64,000 nucleotides of DNA, from contig NZ_JAVIFW010000031.1 of NCBI RefSeq assembly GCF_031157275.1, positions 1 to 64,000 on the forward strand, written 5' to 3'. The DNA comes from Streptomyces sp. LHD-70 (GTDB taxonomy: Bacteria; Actinomycetota; Actinomycetes; Streptomycetales; Streptomycetaceae). The position numbers and the translations under genes were made by a program. The notes below the pieces were generated by a model. That model was not told the origin of the DNA, searched no databases, and was given only the letters and a program-made list of their open reading frames with translations. This document shows, piece after piece, positions 7,433-16,108 of this stretch. How positions within the stretch are numbered: the stretch's first letter is position 1; each line of letters opens with the position of its first letter.

Positions 7433-7678
7433 TCACCGCGTCGCGTAGGGAAGCAGTCCCATCTCGCGGGCGTTCTTGATCGCGCGCGCCAGCTGCCGCT
7501 GCTGCTGGGCCGTGACGCGGGTGACGCGGCGCGAGCGGATCTTGCCGCGGTCGGAGATGAACTTCCGCAGCAGGCCGGTGTCCTTGTAGTCGATGTACGT
7601 GATGCCCGCCTGGTCCAGCGGGTTCGGGCGGCTCTTGACGGGCTTGCGGTCGAGCTTGCGGGGAGACCGGGGAGACAT
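7433..7678 (-). CDS. rpsR2: 30S ribosomal protein S18, cysteine-free paralogue
   Basis: 81 residues. S18 signature: GITYIDYKDTGLLRKFISDR then GKIRSRRVTRVTAQQQRQLARAIKNAREMGLLPY. The zinc-binding cysteines found in C+ type S18 are absent (no Cys in the protein), marking it as the C- type expressed under zinc starvation in actinomycetes to replace the zinc form. GGAGG lies 11 bases before the ATG. It follows the CobW-type gene by 6 bp, and such pairs are usually Zur-regulated; I found no clear Zur box in the 100 bp upstream of the CobW gene. Confidence 0.93.
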   Translation of the reverse strand: MSPRSPRKLDRKPVKSRPNPLDQAGITYIDYKDTGLLRKFISDRGKIRSRRVTRVTAQQQRQLARAIKNAREMGLLPYATR

Positions 7679-7684
7679 GGGGGT

Positions 7685-8542
7685 TCAGACCTCCAGGAGG
7701 TGCTCGAAGGCGGGCGGCAGCCGCTTCCAGGCCTCGCGGCCCGCGGCGTACTCGGCGTCGGTCAACAGGCAGGAGTCCAGGACCTGTTGAAGCCCCTCCC
7801 GGTCCAGGCCGGGCGAGGTGAAGACCAGGCGCTGGCAGCAGTCCCCGTGCTCGGGGTGCCAGTCGAGGGCGGCGGCGGCGCGGCGCACCGGCGGCACCAG
7901 CTCCCAGGCGGCGTCCGGCAACGAGGCCAGCCAGGGCCCCGCGTTCTCCACGCAGAGCGCTCCCCCGGCCGCGTCCCAGGCGAGCAGCGAGTCCGGCCGG
8001 TCGGCGAGCCAGAACCGGCCGCGGCTGCGCGCCGCCGCACAGGTCAGATCCTCCAGGGCCTGGTACAGCCGCTCGGGGTGGAAGGGCCTGCGGGCGTGCC
8101 AGACGTACGTACCGACGCCTGCCTCGTCCGCCTCCTGCGGCAGCAGTGCGCACGCCGGATGCTGGGCCGCGGCGGCCGCCTCCACGTCGAACCCGGCGAG
8201 CGCGGCCTGAGCCAGGTCGCCGTGCTCCACGGAGACTTGGCGTGCGGTCGGATGCAGCTGGGCGAGCAGGGCGCGGTCCTCGTCGTCGGCCTCCGCGCTG
8301 TCGACGAGGGCGAGGACGGGGGCGTACTCCAGCTGACGGGCCCAGGTGTCGGCGACGGTGCGCTGGTCGGTGGCGGCGGCCGCGAGGCCCGCCTCCATCA
8401 GGTCGTCGCCGTTGCCGAGGCAGGGCAGGAGCAGCGCGGGGTCGACGGCGGTGAGGACGCCGGTGACCGCGTCGACGGCCGCCCGCGCGGCTATCTGCGT
8501 ACGTTCGGACTGTCCCGGGTGAACCTGCGTGAGCAAGCGCAC
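7685..8542 (-). CDS. CobW/ZigA-type metallochaperone, GTPase domain missing
   Basis: 285 residues from a GTG. The body matches the C-terminal two thirds of Streptomyces CobW-family proteins (GVLTAVDPALLLPCLGNGDD, RTVADTWARQLEYAPVLALVDS, and the CobW C-terminal domain with FHPERLYQALEDL ... RGRFWLADRPDSLLAWDAAGG). The P-loop, the CxCC metal motif and about 110 N-terminal residues are absent; instead there is a short unrelated lead (RLLTQVHPGQSERTQIAARA). The intact family moves zinc to client proteins under zinc limitation. Without the P-loop it cannot bind GTP in the usual way. It is either a remnant kept by coupling to rpsR2 or a pseudogene. Confidence 0.75.
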   Translation of the reverse strand: MRLLTQVHPGQSERTQIAARAAVDAVTGVLTAVDPALLLPCLGNGDDLMEAGLAAAATDQRTVADTWARQLEYAPVLALVDSAEADDEDRALLAQLHPTARQVSVEHGDLAQAALAGFDVEAAAAAQHPACALLPQEADEAGVGTYVWHARRPFHPERLYQALEDLTCAAARSRGRFWLADRPDSLLAWDAAGGALCVENAGPWLASLPDAAWELVPPVRRAAAALDWHPEHGDCCQRLVFTSPGLDREGLQQVLDSCLLTDAEYAAGREAWKRLPPAFEHLLEV

Positions 8543-8642
8543 GCCGGATATCTGCCGGGCGTCCGGAAGTCCTCCTGGTAGCTTGGCCCGGCTCCGTCGA
8601 GCCGTACCGAACCGAACAGCGAGCCGTCCAGGGGGACTTCAC

Positions 8643-9158
8643 ATGATCAAGCACGTACGCGTCTGCGCCGCCGCCGCTGCGGTCGTCGCCGCCCTTGCCC
8701 TGACCGGATGCAGCAGCGACGACGGCGGGGGCAAGCGCAAGGGCGACAGCTCCGCGGCCGAGGAAGGCGCCAAGGACAGCACGGGCGGCGGCTCGGACGG
8801 AGTCGACAACTCCGGCTCGGGTGCCGAGGGCAGCTCCGAGGGCCTGTGGGTCTCGGTGAACAACGGCAAGTCCGTGGCGCTCTCCGTCCAGCAGGGCGGC
8901 AAGGTCGCGGTGCTCGCCGAGATGGGCGTGGGCGAGAAGACCGGCACCACGTGCGTCGGCACCGCCACCGGCACGGCGATCGCGCTGAAGTGCCAGGGCG
9001 GCGGCGAGCGCGAGACGGGCAAGATCGAGTCCGTCGACGCCACCTCGATGACGGTCGCCTGGGACGGTGTCGGCACCGACGAGTTCAAGAAGACGGACGA
9101 GAGCGAGCTGCCGCAGGGGCTGCCGACGGGCATGCCCACGGACCTGCCGCAGGGCTGA
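8643..9158 (+). CDS. Secreted lipoprotein of unknown function
   Basis: 171 residues with AGGGGG before the ATG. Type II signal peptide with lipobox LTGC (Cys about 22), then a low-complexity Ser/Gly/Asp linker (about 24-65), then one compact domain (about 66-150) containing LWVSVNNGKSVALSVQQGG and SMTVAWDGVGTDEFKKTD. Two Cys (TTCVG, LKCQG) could form a disulphide. The end is a PQGLPTGMPTDLPQG tail. Expected to be anchored to the outer face of the membrane. Divergent from the CobW-type gene. I do not recognise the domain. Confidence 0.88.
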   Translation: MIKHVRVCAAAAAVVAALALTGCSSDDGGGKRKGDSSAAEEGAKDSTGGGSDGVDNSGSGAEGSSEGLWVSVNNGKSVALSVQQGGKVAVLAEMGVGEKTGTTCVGTATGTAIALKCQGGGERETGKIESVDATSMTVAWDGVGTDEFKKTDESELPQGLPTGMPTDLPQG

Positions 9159-9179
9159 CCTCTTCGTCCCGACGAGCCT

Positions 9180-11645
9180 TCAGCGGGCCGCGGTTCCCTC
9201 CGGGGGCCGCGGCCCGCCGTCGTTCCCGGCTGCGGTCCCGGCGGCGTTCCCGGCTGCGTTCCGGGCTGCGTTCCGGCTCTCGCGCGGGGCGGTCGTGTCC
9301 AGGCACTCGGAGAGCTCGTCGAGGGATTCGAGGAGCAACCGGCCGCCGCGGCGTACGACCCGGTCGGGCAGGCCGTCGCCGTTCCAGTCGCGCAGCACCG
9401 CGCGTACGGGCTCCCAGTCGGGCACGCGCCGTTCCCGCAGGTCCTTCGCGGCGCGCTCGGTGGACTCGCGCAGGGCGTCGGCGAGCCGGGCGGCGGGCGG
9501 TACGGGGGTGGTGCCGCGCTCCGGAAGGTGGGCCTCCATCAGCATCGCGACGCGGACCATCTCGGCGAGCGCGTGCCCGGCGTCCTCGGTGGCCGTACGG
9601 GAGAGACCGCGGTGCCGTACGGGTTCGTCCTCGGCCCGTTCGACCGCGTCCTGCCAGGCGATCCTGGCGTCCCGCATGGTCAGCAGGGTCTCGCGCACAT
9701 CGGTGGCGTGCCGGCCGGCGGGCTCGGCGTAGTGGTGGACGACCGTCGCGGCGTAACTCCCGCCCGCGACCAGCCAGTCCGCGAGCCGGGTGCGCAGGCG
9801 CGGGGTCTCCCAGGCCGGGTAGACCGCGTACGACAGCATCGCGAGGACGCCGCCGACCAGCGTGAGCACGACGCGCTCGGGCACGGTCTGGGTCCACTCG
9901 GTGCCGCCCATGCCGAGCAGGAACACGACGTACGCGGAAATCGTCACCTGCGAGACCGCGTACCCGGTGCTCATCAGGAGGTACGTCAGGGCCGCGCAGA
10001 TCACGGCCAGGGCGCCGGAGAGGACCGGGCCCGGGTCGGTGAGCTGGACGACCCCGGTGGCCACGGCGACGCCGACGAGGGTGCCGCCGAAGCGGGCGAC
10101 GGCGCGGCCGTACGTCTGCGAGAAGTCCGGGCGCATCACCATCACGGAGGCCATCGGCGCCCAGTAGCCGTGGCCGAGGGGAAGGGCCTGGCCGATCAGA
10201 TAGCCGACGACGGCCACGACCGTGACGCGGAACGCGTGCCGCTTGACCGCCGACTCCCTTGTGCTCTGCGCCAGTTCGCGGCGCATCTTGCGGGCGGCTA
10301 CCGGGGCCAGCTCGGGGACGGTGGGGCGGGAGAGGGTGATGGGCTGGGTGTCGGAGGAGCTGGGGGTGGCGGGGAGGGGGGTGGTGCCGGTGACCGCCGG
10401 GCCCTGGGTGGGCGCCGGGGTGTCCGCGGCTGTCGTCGTCCCGGCTGTCGTCCCTGTCGGCCCTGTCGTCGTCTCGGCTGTCGTCCCGGCTGTCGGCCCT
10501 GTCGTCGTCCCGGCTGTCGTCCCGGCTGTCGGCCCTGTCGTCGTCCCGGCCTTCGGGGGTTCGGTAACGGCGGGTGGGAGGTGGTTGGTGACCGTGGGCG
10601 GGAGGTGGCCGGCCATCGTCGACAGCATCGAGCGCAGGGAGCGGCGCCCGGCGATCGAGCTCGGCGGGTCGGCCGTCTCGACCACGTCGTCGAGCAGCGC
10701 CGCGAGGCGCGTGGCCGCCCTGCGCGGCGGGCCCGTCAGGATCGCGCCGGTGTCCGGGGTGCGCAGGGCCGCGAGCGCCGCGGGCGGCAGCTCGGCCGGT
10801 ACGCCGTGCCGGATCGCGCGGGCCGCCGCGTCGAGCACCTCACCGGCCGCAGCGAGGAGTTCCCGTACGCGGTCGCGCTCCACGCCCTCGGCAGGTACGC
10901 CCACGGCCGGGTCGGCGAGCGAGGCCAGGACCGGGCGGATGCGTTCGGCGAGGCCGCGGGCACCGTGCAGTTCGGCGGGGCGGCGGCGGGCCTGGCGCGG
11001 GGTGACCGTGGCCGCGTCCCTGGCCGCCATCAGCGGGGCCGGGTCGAAGGGCGCGACCGGGTCCTGGCGCAGGCGGCGGGCGTAGTCGGCCTCGGCGGCG
11101 AGGGCGTCGGCGAGCGCGTCCCGCTGGGCGCCCCAGCGGCGTACCGGGAAGAACACAATGAGCAGCGCCTGCACCAGGCCGCCCGCGGCGATCATCGCGG
11201 CGTGGCCCGCGGCCGCCAGGAGGCTGGTCGGCAGCGTGATCGTGACCAGCATCATCGCCACGTTCGAGGCCGCGATGATGCCGACCGTCGGCCCGACCGA
11301 CCAGCTCAGGCCCGCGAGGAAGGTCCACAGGGCGAGCAGCGCGAGGAACAGCACCACATGGGTGCCGGTGAGATAGCCGAGGAACGTGCTGATGCCGAGG
11401 CTCACGCCGGAGGCGAGCGCGAGCACCGGGCGCGGGCGCCAACTGCGCTGGAACGTCGCGATCGCGGCCTGGAACGCGCCGAACGCGGAGCTGGCGGCGA
11501 CGGCCGGGCCGAACAGCCAGAGGCTGACGCCGACGACGATCGCGAGGCCCGCGCCGGCCCGGACGGTGATCAGGGGCTCCAGGCGGCGCCGCTCGACCTT
11601 GAGGCCCGAGCGGGCGGTCTCCTTCAGCGCTCGCAGCCAGCTCAC
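9180..11645 (-). CDS. FUSC-family membrane transporter
   Basis: 821 residues from a GTG. Two membrane modules, each with several helices: an N-terminal one (about 22-175: AGAGLAIVVGVSLWLFG, TFLGYLTGTHVVLFLALLAL, SNVAMMLVTITLPTSLLA) and a C-terminal one (about 455-590: HAFRVTVVAVVGYLIGQALP, YWAPMASVMVMRPDFSQTYG, the classic FUSC motif, then GTLVGVAVATGVVQL). Between them lies a cytoplasmic domain and a Thr/Gly/Ala linker coded by 36-bp repeats. FUSC proteins resemble aromatic-acid exporters such as AaeB and YccS; the substrate is unknown. No clear ribosome site precedes the GTG. The neighbouring genes give no pathway hint. Confidence 0.88.
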   Translation of the reverse strand: MSWLRALKETARSGLKVERRRLEPLITVRAGAGLAIVVGVSLWLFGPAVAASSAFGAFQAAIATFQRSWRPRPVLALASGVSLGISTFLGYLTGTHVVLFLALLALWTFLAGLSWSVGPTVGIIAASNVAMMLVTITLPTSLLAAAGHAAMIAAGGLVQALLIVFFPVRRWGAQRDALADALAAEADYARRLRQDPVAPFDPAPLMAARDAATVTPRQARRRPAELHGARGLAERIRPVLASLADPAVGVPAEGVERDRVRELLAAAGEVLDAAARAIRHGVPAELPPAALAALRTPDTGAILTGPPRRAATRLAALLDDVVETADPPSSIAGRRSLRSMLSTMAGHLPPTVTNHLPPAVTEPPKAGTTTGPTAGTTAGTTTGPTAGTTAETTTGPTGTTAGTTTAADTPAPTQGPAVTGTTPLPATPSSSDTQPITLSRPTVPELAPVAARKMRRELAQSTRESAVKRHAFRVTVVAVVGYLIGQALPLGHGYWAPMASVMVMRPDFSQTYGRAVARFGGTLVGVAVATGVVQLTDPGPVLSGALAVICAALTYLLMSTGYAVSQVTISAYVVFLLGMGGTEWTQTVPERVVLTLVGGVLAMLSYAVYPAWETPRLRTRLADWLVAGGSYAATVVHHYAEPAGRHATDVRETLLTMRDARIAWQDAVERAEDEPVRHRGLSRTATEDAGHALAEMVRVAMLMEAHLPERGTTPVPPAARLADALRESTERAAKDLRERRVPDWEPVRAVLRDWNGDGLPDRVVRRGGRLLLESLDELSECLDTTAPRESRNAARNAAGNAAGTAAGNDGGPRPPEGTAAR
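10459..10550. repeat. 36-bp tandem repeat inside the FUSC gene
   Basis: Two full units (10459-10494, 10495-10530) differing at one base, plus a partial third. They encode a 12-residue Thr/Gly/Ala/Pro unit in the linker between the two membrane modules. Being a multiple of three, copy changes would only alter linker length. Confidence 0.85.
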
Positions 11646-11761
11646 GTCGCGAGGATACGTCGGATCACGGGGGTTGGGAGGGGGCGGGGGTGATCTTTGT
11701 CCGTACCGGATTCGGGGCGTGGGCGGGGGGCTTGGCGGGGTGTGGGAAGAGCTCCGCGCGG

Positions 11762-11900
11762 GGCGGCTCACATGCCCGCTCGGTCCGCCGCCGTGCCCTC
11801 GTGGCGGGGCGGCTCACATGCCCGCTCGGTCCGCCGCCGCCGTGCCCTCGTGGCGGGGCGGCTCACATGCCCGCTCGGTCCGCCGCCGCCGTGCCCTCGT
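11762..11900. repeat. 46/49-bp tandem repeat spanning the DUF2786 stop codon
   Basis: Three copies start at 11762, 11808 and 11857 (GGCGGCTCACATGCCCGCTC at each start). The first unit is 46 bp, the second 49 bp because of one extra CCG. The unit carries the last codons and TGA stop of the DUF2786 gene, so two spare 3' ends lie downstream of the real stop. Confidence 0.9.
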
Positions 11901-13005
11901 GCCAGCCCGCCGCGTCCTGGGCCGAGCGGACGCGGGTGCTGGTGGTCTCCGGGAACATCTCGTCGGTCCGGTCGGTGACGGCCACGTCGCGGGCCGCGAG
12001 GACCGGCAGCAGGTCGGCCGCGGCCGCGCCCGCCTCGTCCCTGGCCGCCGCCGTGCCGTGGTCGGCGGCCTCGTCGAGGCGGGCGGCTATGCGGTGGGCG
12101 TAGGCGAGCAGGAAGGCTTGGCGGAACGTCTTCGTACGCCTGCGGCCACCCGCGCGCTGGGCCGCCTCCGCCTTGGTCATCGCGGCCGTGGCCTGCACGA
12201 GCAGCGAGGTGTGCAGCAGCTCGACCGAGTCCAGGTCGGTGTCGAAGCCGACCACCGTCGAGAAGCCGAACGCCTCGTTCCACACCGCGCGGCAGCGGTT
12301 CGCCGTGGCCACCGCGTCCAGGAGGATCGCCTTGGCCGCCTCGTACGGGGCGTCGACGCCGATGCGACGGGCGGCCGGGGTGTCCGGCGCGTGCGTGCGG
12401 TGGGCCAGGAGTGCCTCGTCGACGCCCTGGCGGGCCATCAGCTCCTGGGCCTTCGCGGTGAGCGCCTCCGCCTCCTCGGGGTAGCCGGTCGCCTCGGCCT
12501 TGGCGAGCAGCGCGCGGATCCGGACCAGCATCCGCGGTTCGGCATGCGCCACGCGCGCGTGCACCGGGGTTCCGGGGGCGGGGGCGACCGGCTCCAGGGC
12601 GGGCAGGCGCAGCAGCAGCCGGTACAGCTCCAACAGGGCACTGGCGTAAAGGAATCGGTCACCGCGCGGTGCGGTTTTCGGCAGCTCGTCCAGCTGCTCC
12701 TGCCAGCGCGGGGGCAGGCCCTGGTTCTTATAGCGCCGGTTTTCCTGGCGGATGAGCTCGGCTGCGATCGTCGCATGGTGGTCGGCCAGTTCGCGGCGGA
12801 CGATCCGGATCACGTCGGCGGGCTGCCAGCCGCGCTGCCAGGCGCTGCGGACGAACTCCTCGCCGCGGCGCAGCGCCTCGCCCACGTGTGCCGGGTCCGC
12901 GGTGAGGAGCGCGGCGCCGGTGTCCACGCCCTCGTCGCCCTCCGCGTACAGGGCGGCGGCGAAAGCGCGCTCGACGGCGCCCGTCGCGTCCGTCGCGTCC
13001 GACAT
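11863..13005 (-). CDS. DUF2786 domain protein
   Basis: 380 residues. An N-terminal helical region (DADPAHVGEALRRG ... WQPADVIRIVRREL, IRQENRRYKNQGLPPRW) is followed by the DUF2786 helical pair (MLVRIRALLAKAEATGYPEEAEALTAKAQELMARQGVDEALL, about 158-200) and a C-terminal domain with FGFSTVVGFDTDLDSVELLHTSLLVQATAAM. The last domain resembles a metallo-like fold often found after DUF2786. The function is unknown; the family is common and conserved in Streptomyces chromosomes. The last 12 residues (HEGTAAADRAGM) are part of a tandem repeat, so the natural C-terminus may have been altered by slippage. Confidence 0.85.
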   Translation of the reverse strand: MSDATDATGAVERAFAAALYAEGDEGVDTGAALLTADPAHVGEALRRGEEFVRSAWQRGWQPADVIRIVRRELADHHATIAAELIRQENRRYKNQGLPPRWQEQLDELPKTAPRGDRFLYASALLELYRLLLRLPALEPVAPAPGTPVHARVAHAEPRMLVRIRALLAKAEATGYPEEAEALTAKAQELMARQGVDEALLAHRTHAPDTPAARRIGVDAPYEAAKAILLDAVATANRCRAVWNEAFGFSTVVGFDTDLDSVELLHTSLLVQATAAMTKAEAAQRAGGRRRTKTFRQAFLLAYAHRIAARLDEAADHGTAAARDEAGAAAADLLPVLAARDVAVTDRTDEMFPETTSTRVRSAQDAAGWHEGTAAADRAGM

Positions 13006-13164
13006 GAGTCCCTCCCGAATCCCTCCTCACGCGCGTCTGCCCCTCCCCACGCGCGCGTGCGCAGCCGTCCACGATAGTCGCGCTCCGGCACCCCTGGCGT
13101 CGCCGTCATCGGCGCCCGCGTCCTCCGGGAGCTGTCGCCGTCGTCGGCCGGGAGGCGTCCTCCG

Positions 13165-14004
13165 TCAGCTGTCGCCGCCCTCGTCGATCAGCCGCCGCAC
13201 CTCGCGGTCCACGAGGCCGAGTCGGGCCTCGGCGACCAGTGGGACCGCGCGCCGCTGGCGGCGGGCCTCGTGCACGTCGATGTCGACGGTGACAAGGGCG
13301 GGCTCCCACTTCGGGGCCTGCGCGACGACGGTGCCGCGCGGGTCGACCACCCGTGAACCGCCCCAGAAGGTGGCGCCGTTCTCGTTGCCCACGCGGTTCA
13401 CGAACACCACCCAGCACTGCAGCATCTTCGCGGTGTACGAGAGCAGGGTGTCCCAGTAGAGGCCGGTGTCCATGGCCTCCGGGTCGAGGCTCGCGGCACT
13501 GTTGGTGGGGACCACGACGACTTCGGCGCCGTCCTGCACGGCGAGCCACGGAAGCACCGGCTGCCAGGCGTCGTTGCAGACCAGCGTGGCCGCCCGCCCG
13601 TGCCCGCCCGGCAGGTCGTACGCGCGCAGGGACTGGCCGGGGCTGACGTGCTTGCGCTCCTCCCAGGCAAGGTAGTTGGGCAGGTAGAGCTTGCGGTGCG
13701 CGTGCAGGAGCGCGCCCTCGCTGTAGTAGGCGGAGGTGTTGTACGCGCGCAGGCTGGTGTGCTCGTGCAGGCCGACGAGGACACCCGCGCCGAGGGTGGA
13801 CAGTTCGAGCAGGCGCGGGTCGCGTGCCTCGACGGAGGCGTCCCGCTCCAGGCCGCCGAGGTGGTAGCCGTGCAGGCTCAGCTCCGGGAAGACAACCAGG
13901 TCGGCGCCCTGGGCCACGGCCTGCTCGACCTGGTCGCGGGCCGTCGCGAGGTTCGCGTCGACCTCGCCGAGCTCACAGTCCGTCTGGGCCAGGGCCACAC
14001 GCAT
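13165..14004 (-). CDS. Carbon-nitrogen hydrolase (nitrilase superfamily)
   Basis: 279 residues, typical length for a single CN-hydrolase domain. GGAGGAG lies just upstream of the ATG. The Glu-Lys-Cys triad is visible: Glu in FPELSLHGY (about 44), Lys in HRKLYLPNY (about 109), Cys in LVCNDAW (about 144). Such enzymes cleave amide or nitrile C-N bonds of small molecules in the cytoplasm. The sequence is closest in look to the carbamoylputrescine amidase/omega-amidase type branch rather than to true nitrilases, but substrate is not determined. Transcribed divergently from the DNA polymerase gene. Confidence 0.92.
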   Translation of the reverse strand: MRVALAQTDCELGEVDANLATARDQVEQAVAQGADLVVFPELSLHGYHLGGLERDASVEARDPRLLELSTLGAGVLVGLHEHTSLRAYNTSAYYSEGALLHAHRKLYLPNYLAWEERKHVSPGQSLRAYDLPGGHGRAATLVCNDAWQPVLPWLAVQDGAEVVVVPTNSAASLDPEAMDTGLYWDTLLSYTAKMLQCWVVFVNRVGNENGATFWGGSRVVDPRGTVVAQAPKWEPALVTVDIDVHEARRQRRAVPLVAEARLGLVDREVRRLIDEGGDS

Positions 14005-14256
14005 CCGGTCTCCTCCGGTCTGGCGTCGCTCCGTACGGGTCTGTCCGCGTACGCCCCCTTGTCCACCGTACGGTCGTCGGGTTGGTCGTACGCGCCGGAA
14101 GCGGGCCACGCGGGCGGGGGCAGCGGACCTCCCGGCGCCAGGCAAGGGCCAGGCGAGGCCCGGCAGCGCGAGCCGAGCGGGCCGAGCAGGAGTCCGGCGA
14201 GGGCCGAGCGGTGCAGGTCCGGGCCGTTGTCAGTGGCGGCTGCAAGACTCGCACCT

Positions 14257-15993
14257 GTGAGCGAACGCTGGGTCCTGGCCCTGGCCGACGACGGCCGCGG
14301 AGCGCTGCTCGTTCCCGTGGACGGGGCCGGGCGGCCGCTCGGTGACGCCGTGCGGGAGCCGGACCTCGTCGCGGCCGTCCGCGAGCGCCCGGAGGTCTAC
14401 CGCTGGGTGTGGCGCTCGACGGCCGAGGTGTACCCACGGCTGCTCGCGGCCGGGGTCCGGGTGGAGCGGTGCTACGACATCGAGGACGCCGAGCAGCTCC
14501 TCCTCGCCCACGAGGGCCGCCTCGGCGAACCCCGCTCCGCGGCCGCCGCCTGGGCCCGGCTGCAGCAGCGCCCGGTGCCGCCCGACCCGCCACAGCGCGC
14601 CGCCGAACCGGGCTCGCAGTCCTCCCTCTTCGAGCCGGGCCCGGTGCACGTACCACTGGAGGGGCTTCTGGAGGTGTACGCGGACCAGCTGCGCCGGCAC
14701 GCGGGCGCGCTGCACCCGGGCCGGATGCGGCTGCTCACAGCGGCCGAGTCGGCGGGCATGCTGATCGCCGCCGAGATGAACGCCGCCGGGCTGCCGTGGA
14801 GTGCGGCCGTCCACAAGCAGGTGCTGCACGAACTCCTCGGCGGGAGGTACGCGGGCGGGGGCGAGCCGCGCCGCCTGGCCGAGCTGGCGGACGAGGTGTC
14901 GGCGGCGTTCGGGCGACGCGTGCGGCCCGACCTCCCGGCGGACGTGATCAAGGCGTTCGCGCAGGCCGGCATCCGGATCAGGTCGACCCGCAGATGGGAG
15001 ATCGAGACCCTCGACCACCCGGCCGTGCGCCCCCTGGTCGAGTACAAGAAGCTGTACCGCATCTGGGTCGCGCACGGCTGGTCCTGGCTGCAGGACTGGG
15101 TGCGGGACGGCCGCTTCCGCCCCGAGTACCTGCCGGGCGGCACGGTCACCGGGCGCTGGGTGACCAACGGCGGCGGTGCCCTGCAGATCCCGAAGGTCAT
15201 CCGGCGGGCGGTGGTCGCCGACCCGGGCTGGCGCCTCGTCGTGGCCGACGCCGACCAGCTGGAGCCACGGGTGCTCGCGGCGATCTCCGGGGACCCGGGC
15301 CTGACGGAGGTGGCGGGCCGCCCGGACGACCTCTACCAGGCGGTCTCCGACCGGGCCTTCTCCGGCGACCGGGACGCGGCCAAGCTCGCCGTCCTGGGCG
15401 CGGTCTACGGCCAGACGTCCGGTGACGGCCTGAAGAACCTCGCCCTGCTCCGCCGCCGCTTCCCGCGCGCGGTGGCGTACGTGGACGACGCGGCCCGCGA
15501 AGGCGAGGAGGGCCGTCTCGTCCGCACCTGGCTGGGCCGGACGAGCCCGCCCGCGGCCGGGGCCGAGGAGCAGGGGGAGGCGGGGATTCCGATGCTGCCC
15601 GAGGAGGGGGCGACCGAGGGGGCGAGAGGCGCGGCGGCCACGGATCTCGGGGGCGGGGAGGCGGGCGCGGACGAGTGGGTGCCCGGTTACGCCTCGACCA
15701 ACTCCCGTGCCCGCGGCCGCTTCACGCGGAACTTCGTCGTCCAGGGCAGCGCGTCCGACTGGGCGCTCGTGCTGCTCGCCGCGCTCCGCCGGGCCACCGC
15801 GGAGATGGCGGCCGAGCTGGTCTTCTTCCAGCACGACGAGGTGATCGTGCACTGCCCGCAGGAGGAGGCCGAGGCGGTCGTCGAGGCCATCGGCGCGGCT
15901 TCGCTCGAAGCGGCCCGGATCGTCTTCGGCGAGACAGCGGTGCGGTTTCCGTTCAGCACGGCGGTGGTGGAGTGCTATGCGGATGCGAAGTGA
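14257..15993 (+). CDS. Bifunctional 3'-5' exonuclease/DNA polymerase (family A)
   Basis: 578 residues from a GTG; the frame is open far upstream but family sequence starts at SERWVLALADDG. An N-terminal exonuclease-like domain with weak metal motifs is followed by a small family A polymerase domain. Motif A is VVADADQLEPRVLA, motif B lies in the segment AAKLAVLGAVYGQTSG, and motif C is QHDEVIVHC. An acidic/Gly insertion (about residues 430-475, EEQGEAGIPML...) sits before YASTNSRARGRF. These short PolI-like proteins accompany, and do not replace, the full-length PolA in actinomycetes; a repair or damage-tolerance role is assumed. Confidence 0.9.
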   Translation: MSERWVLALADDGRGALLVPVDGAGRPLGDAVREPDLVAAVRERPEVYRWVWRSTAEVYPRLLAAGVRVERCYDIEDAEQLLLAHEGRLGEPRSAAAAWARLQQRPVPPDPPQRAAEPGSQSSLFEPGPVHVPLEGLLEVYADQLRRHAGALHPGRMRLLTAAESAGMLIAAEMNAAGLPWSAAVHKQVLHELLGGRYAGGGEPRRLAELADEVSAAFGRRVRPDLPADVIKAFAQAGIRIRSTRRWEIETLDHPAVRPLVEYKKLYRIWVAHGWSWLQDWVRDGRFRPEYLPGGTVTGRWVTNGGGALQIPKVIRRAVVADPGWRLVVADADQLEPRVLAAISGDPGLTEVAGRPDDLYQAVSDRAFSGDRDAAKLAVLGAVYGQTSGDGLKNLALLRRRFPRAVAYVDDAAREGEEGRLVRTWLGRTSPPAAGAEEQGEAGIPMLPEEGATEGARGAAATDLGGGEAGADEWVPGYASTNSRARGRFTRNFVVQGSASDWALVLLAALRRATAEMAAELVFFQHDEVIVHCPQEEAEAVVEAIGAASLEAARIVFGETAVRFPFSTAVVECYADAK

Positions 15994-16056
15994 GAGGGCT
16001 TACGCGGTCGGCCCGGGCACCGTCGGCTCGGGTGCCCTCGATCGCCCTGCGGGCTC

Positions 16057-16100
16057 GTCCTCAAACTCCCCCAGCTACCGCTGGGAGGTGCCCCCAGGAC
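16057..16100. repeat. Nested palindromic intergenic element
   Basis: GTCCT/AGGAC form the outer arms and CTCCCCCAGC/GCTGGGAGG the inner hairpin, between the polymerase and the convergent HIBYL-CoA hydrolase gene. I recognise this word as a frequent intergenic repeat of Streptomyces genomes. It probably also ends transcription from both sides. Confidence 0.6.
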
Positions 16101-16108
16101 GGGCTGAT

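Noticed and set aside
11762..11900. Tandem repeats as a CRISPR array
   Set aside because: Units are directly adjacent with no spacers and include coding sequence of the DUF2786 gene.
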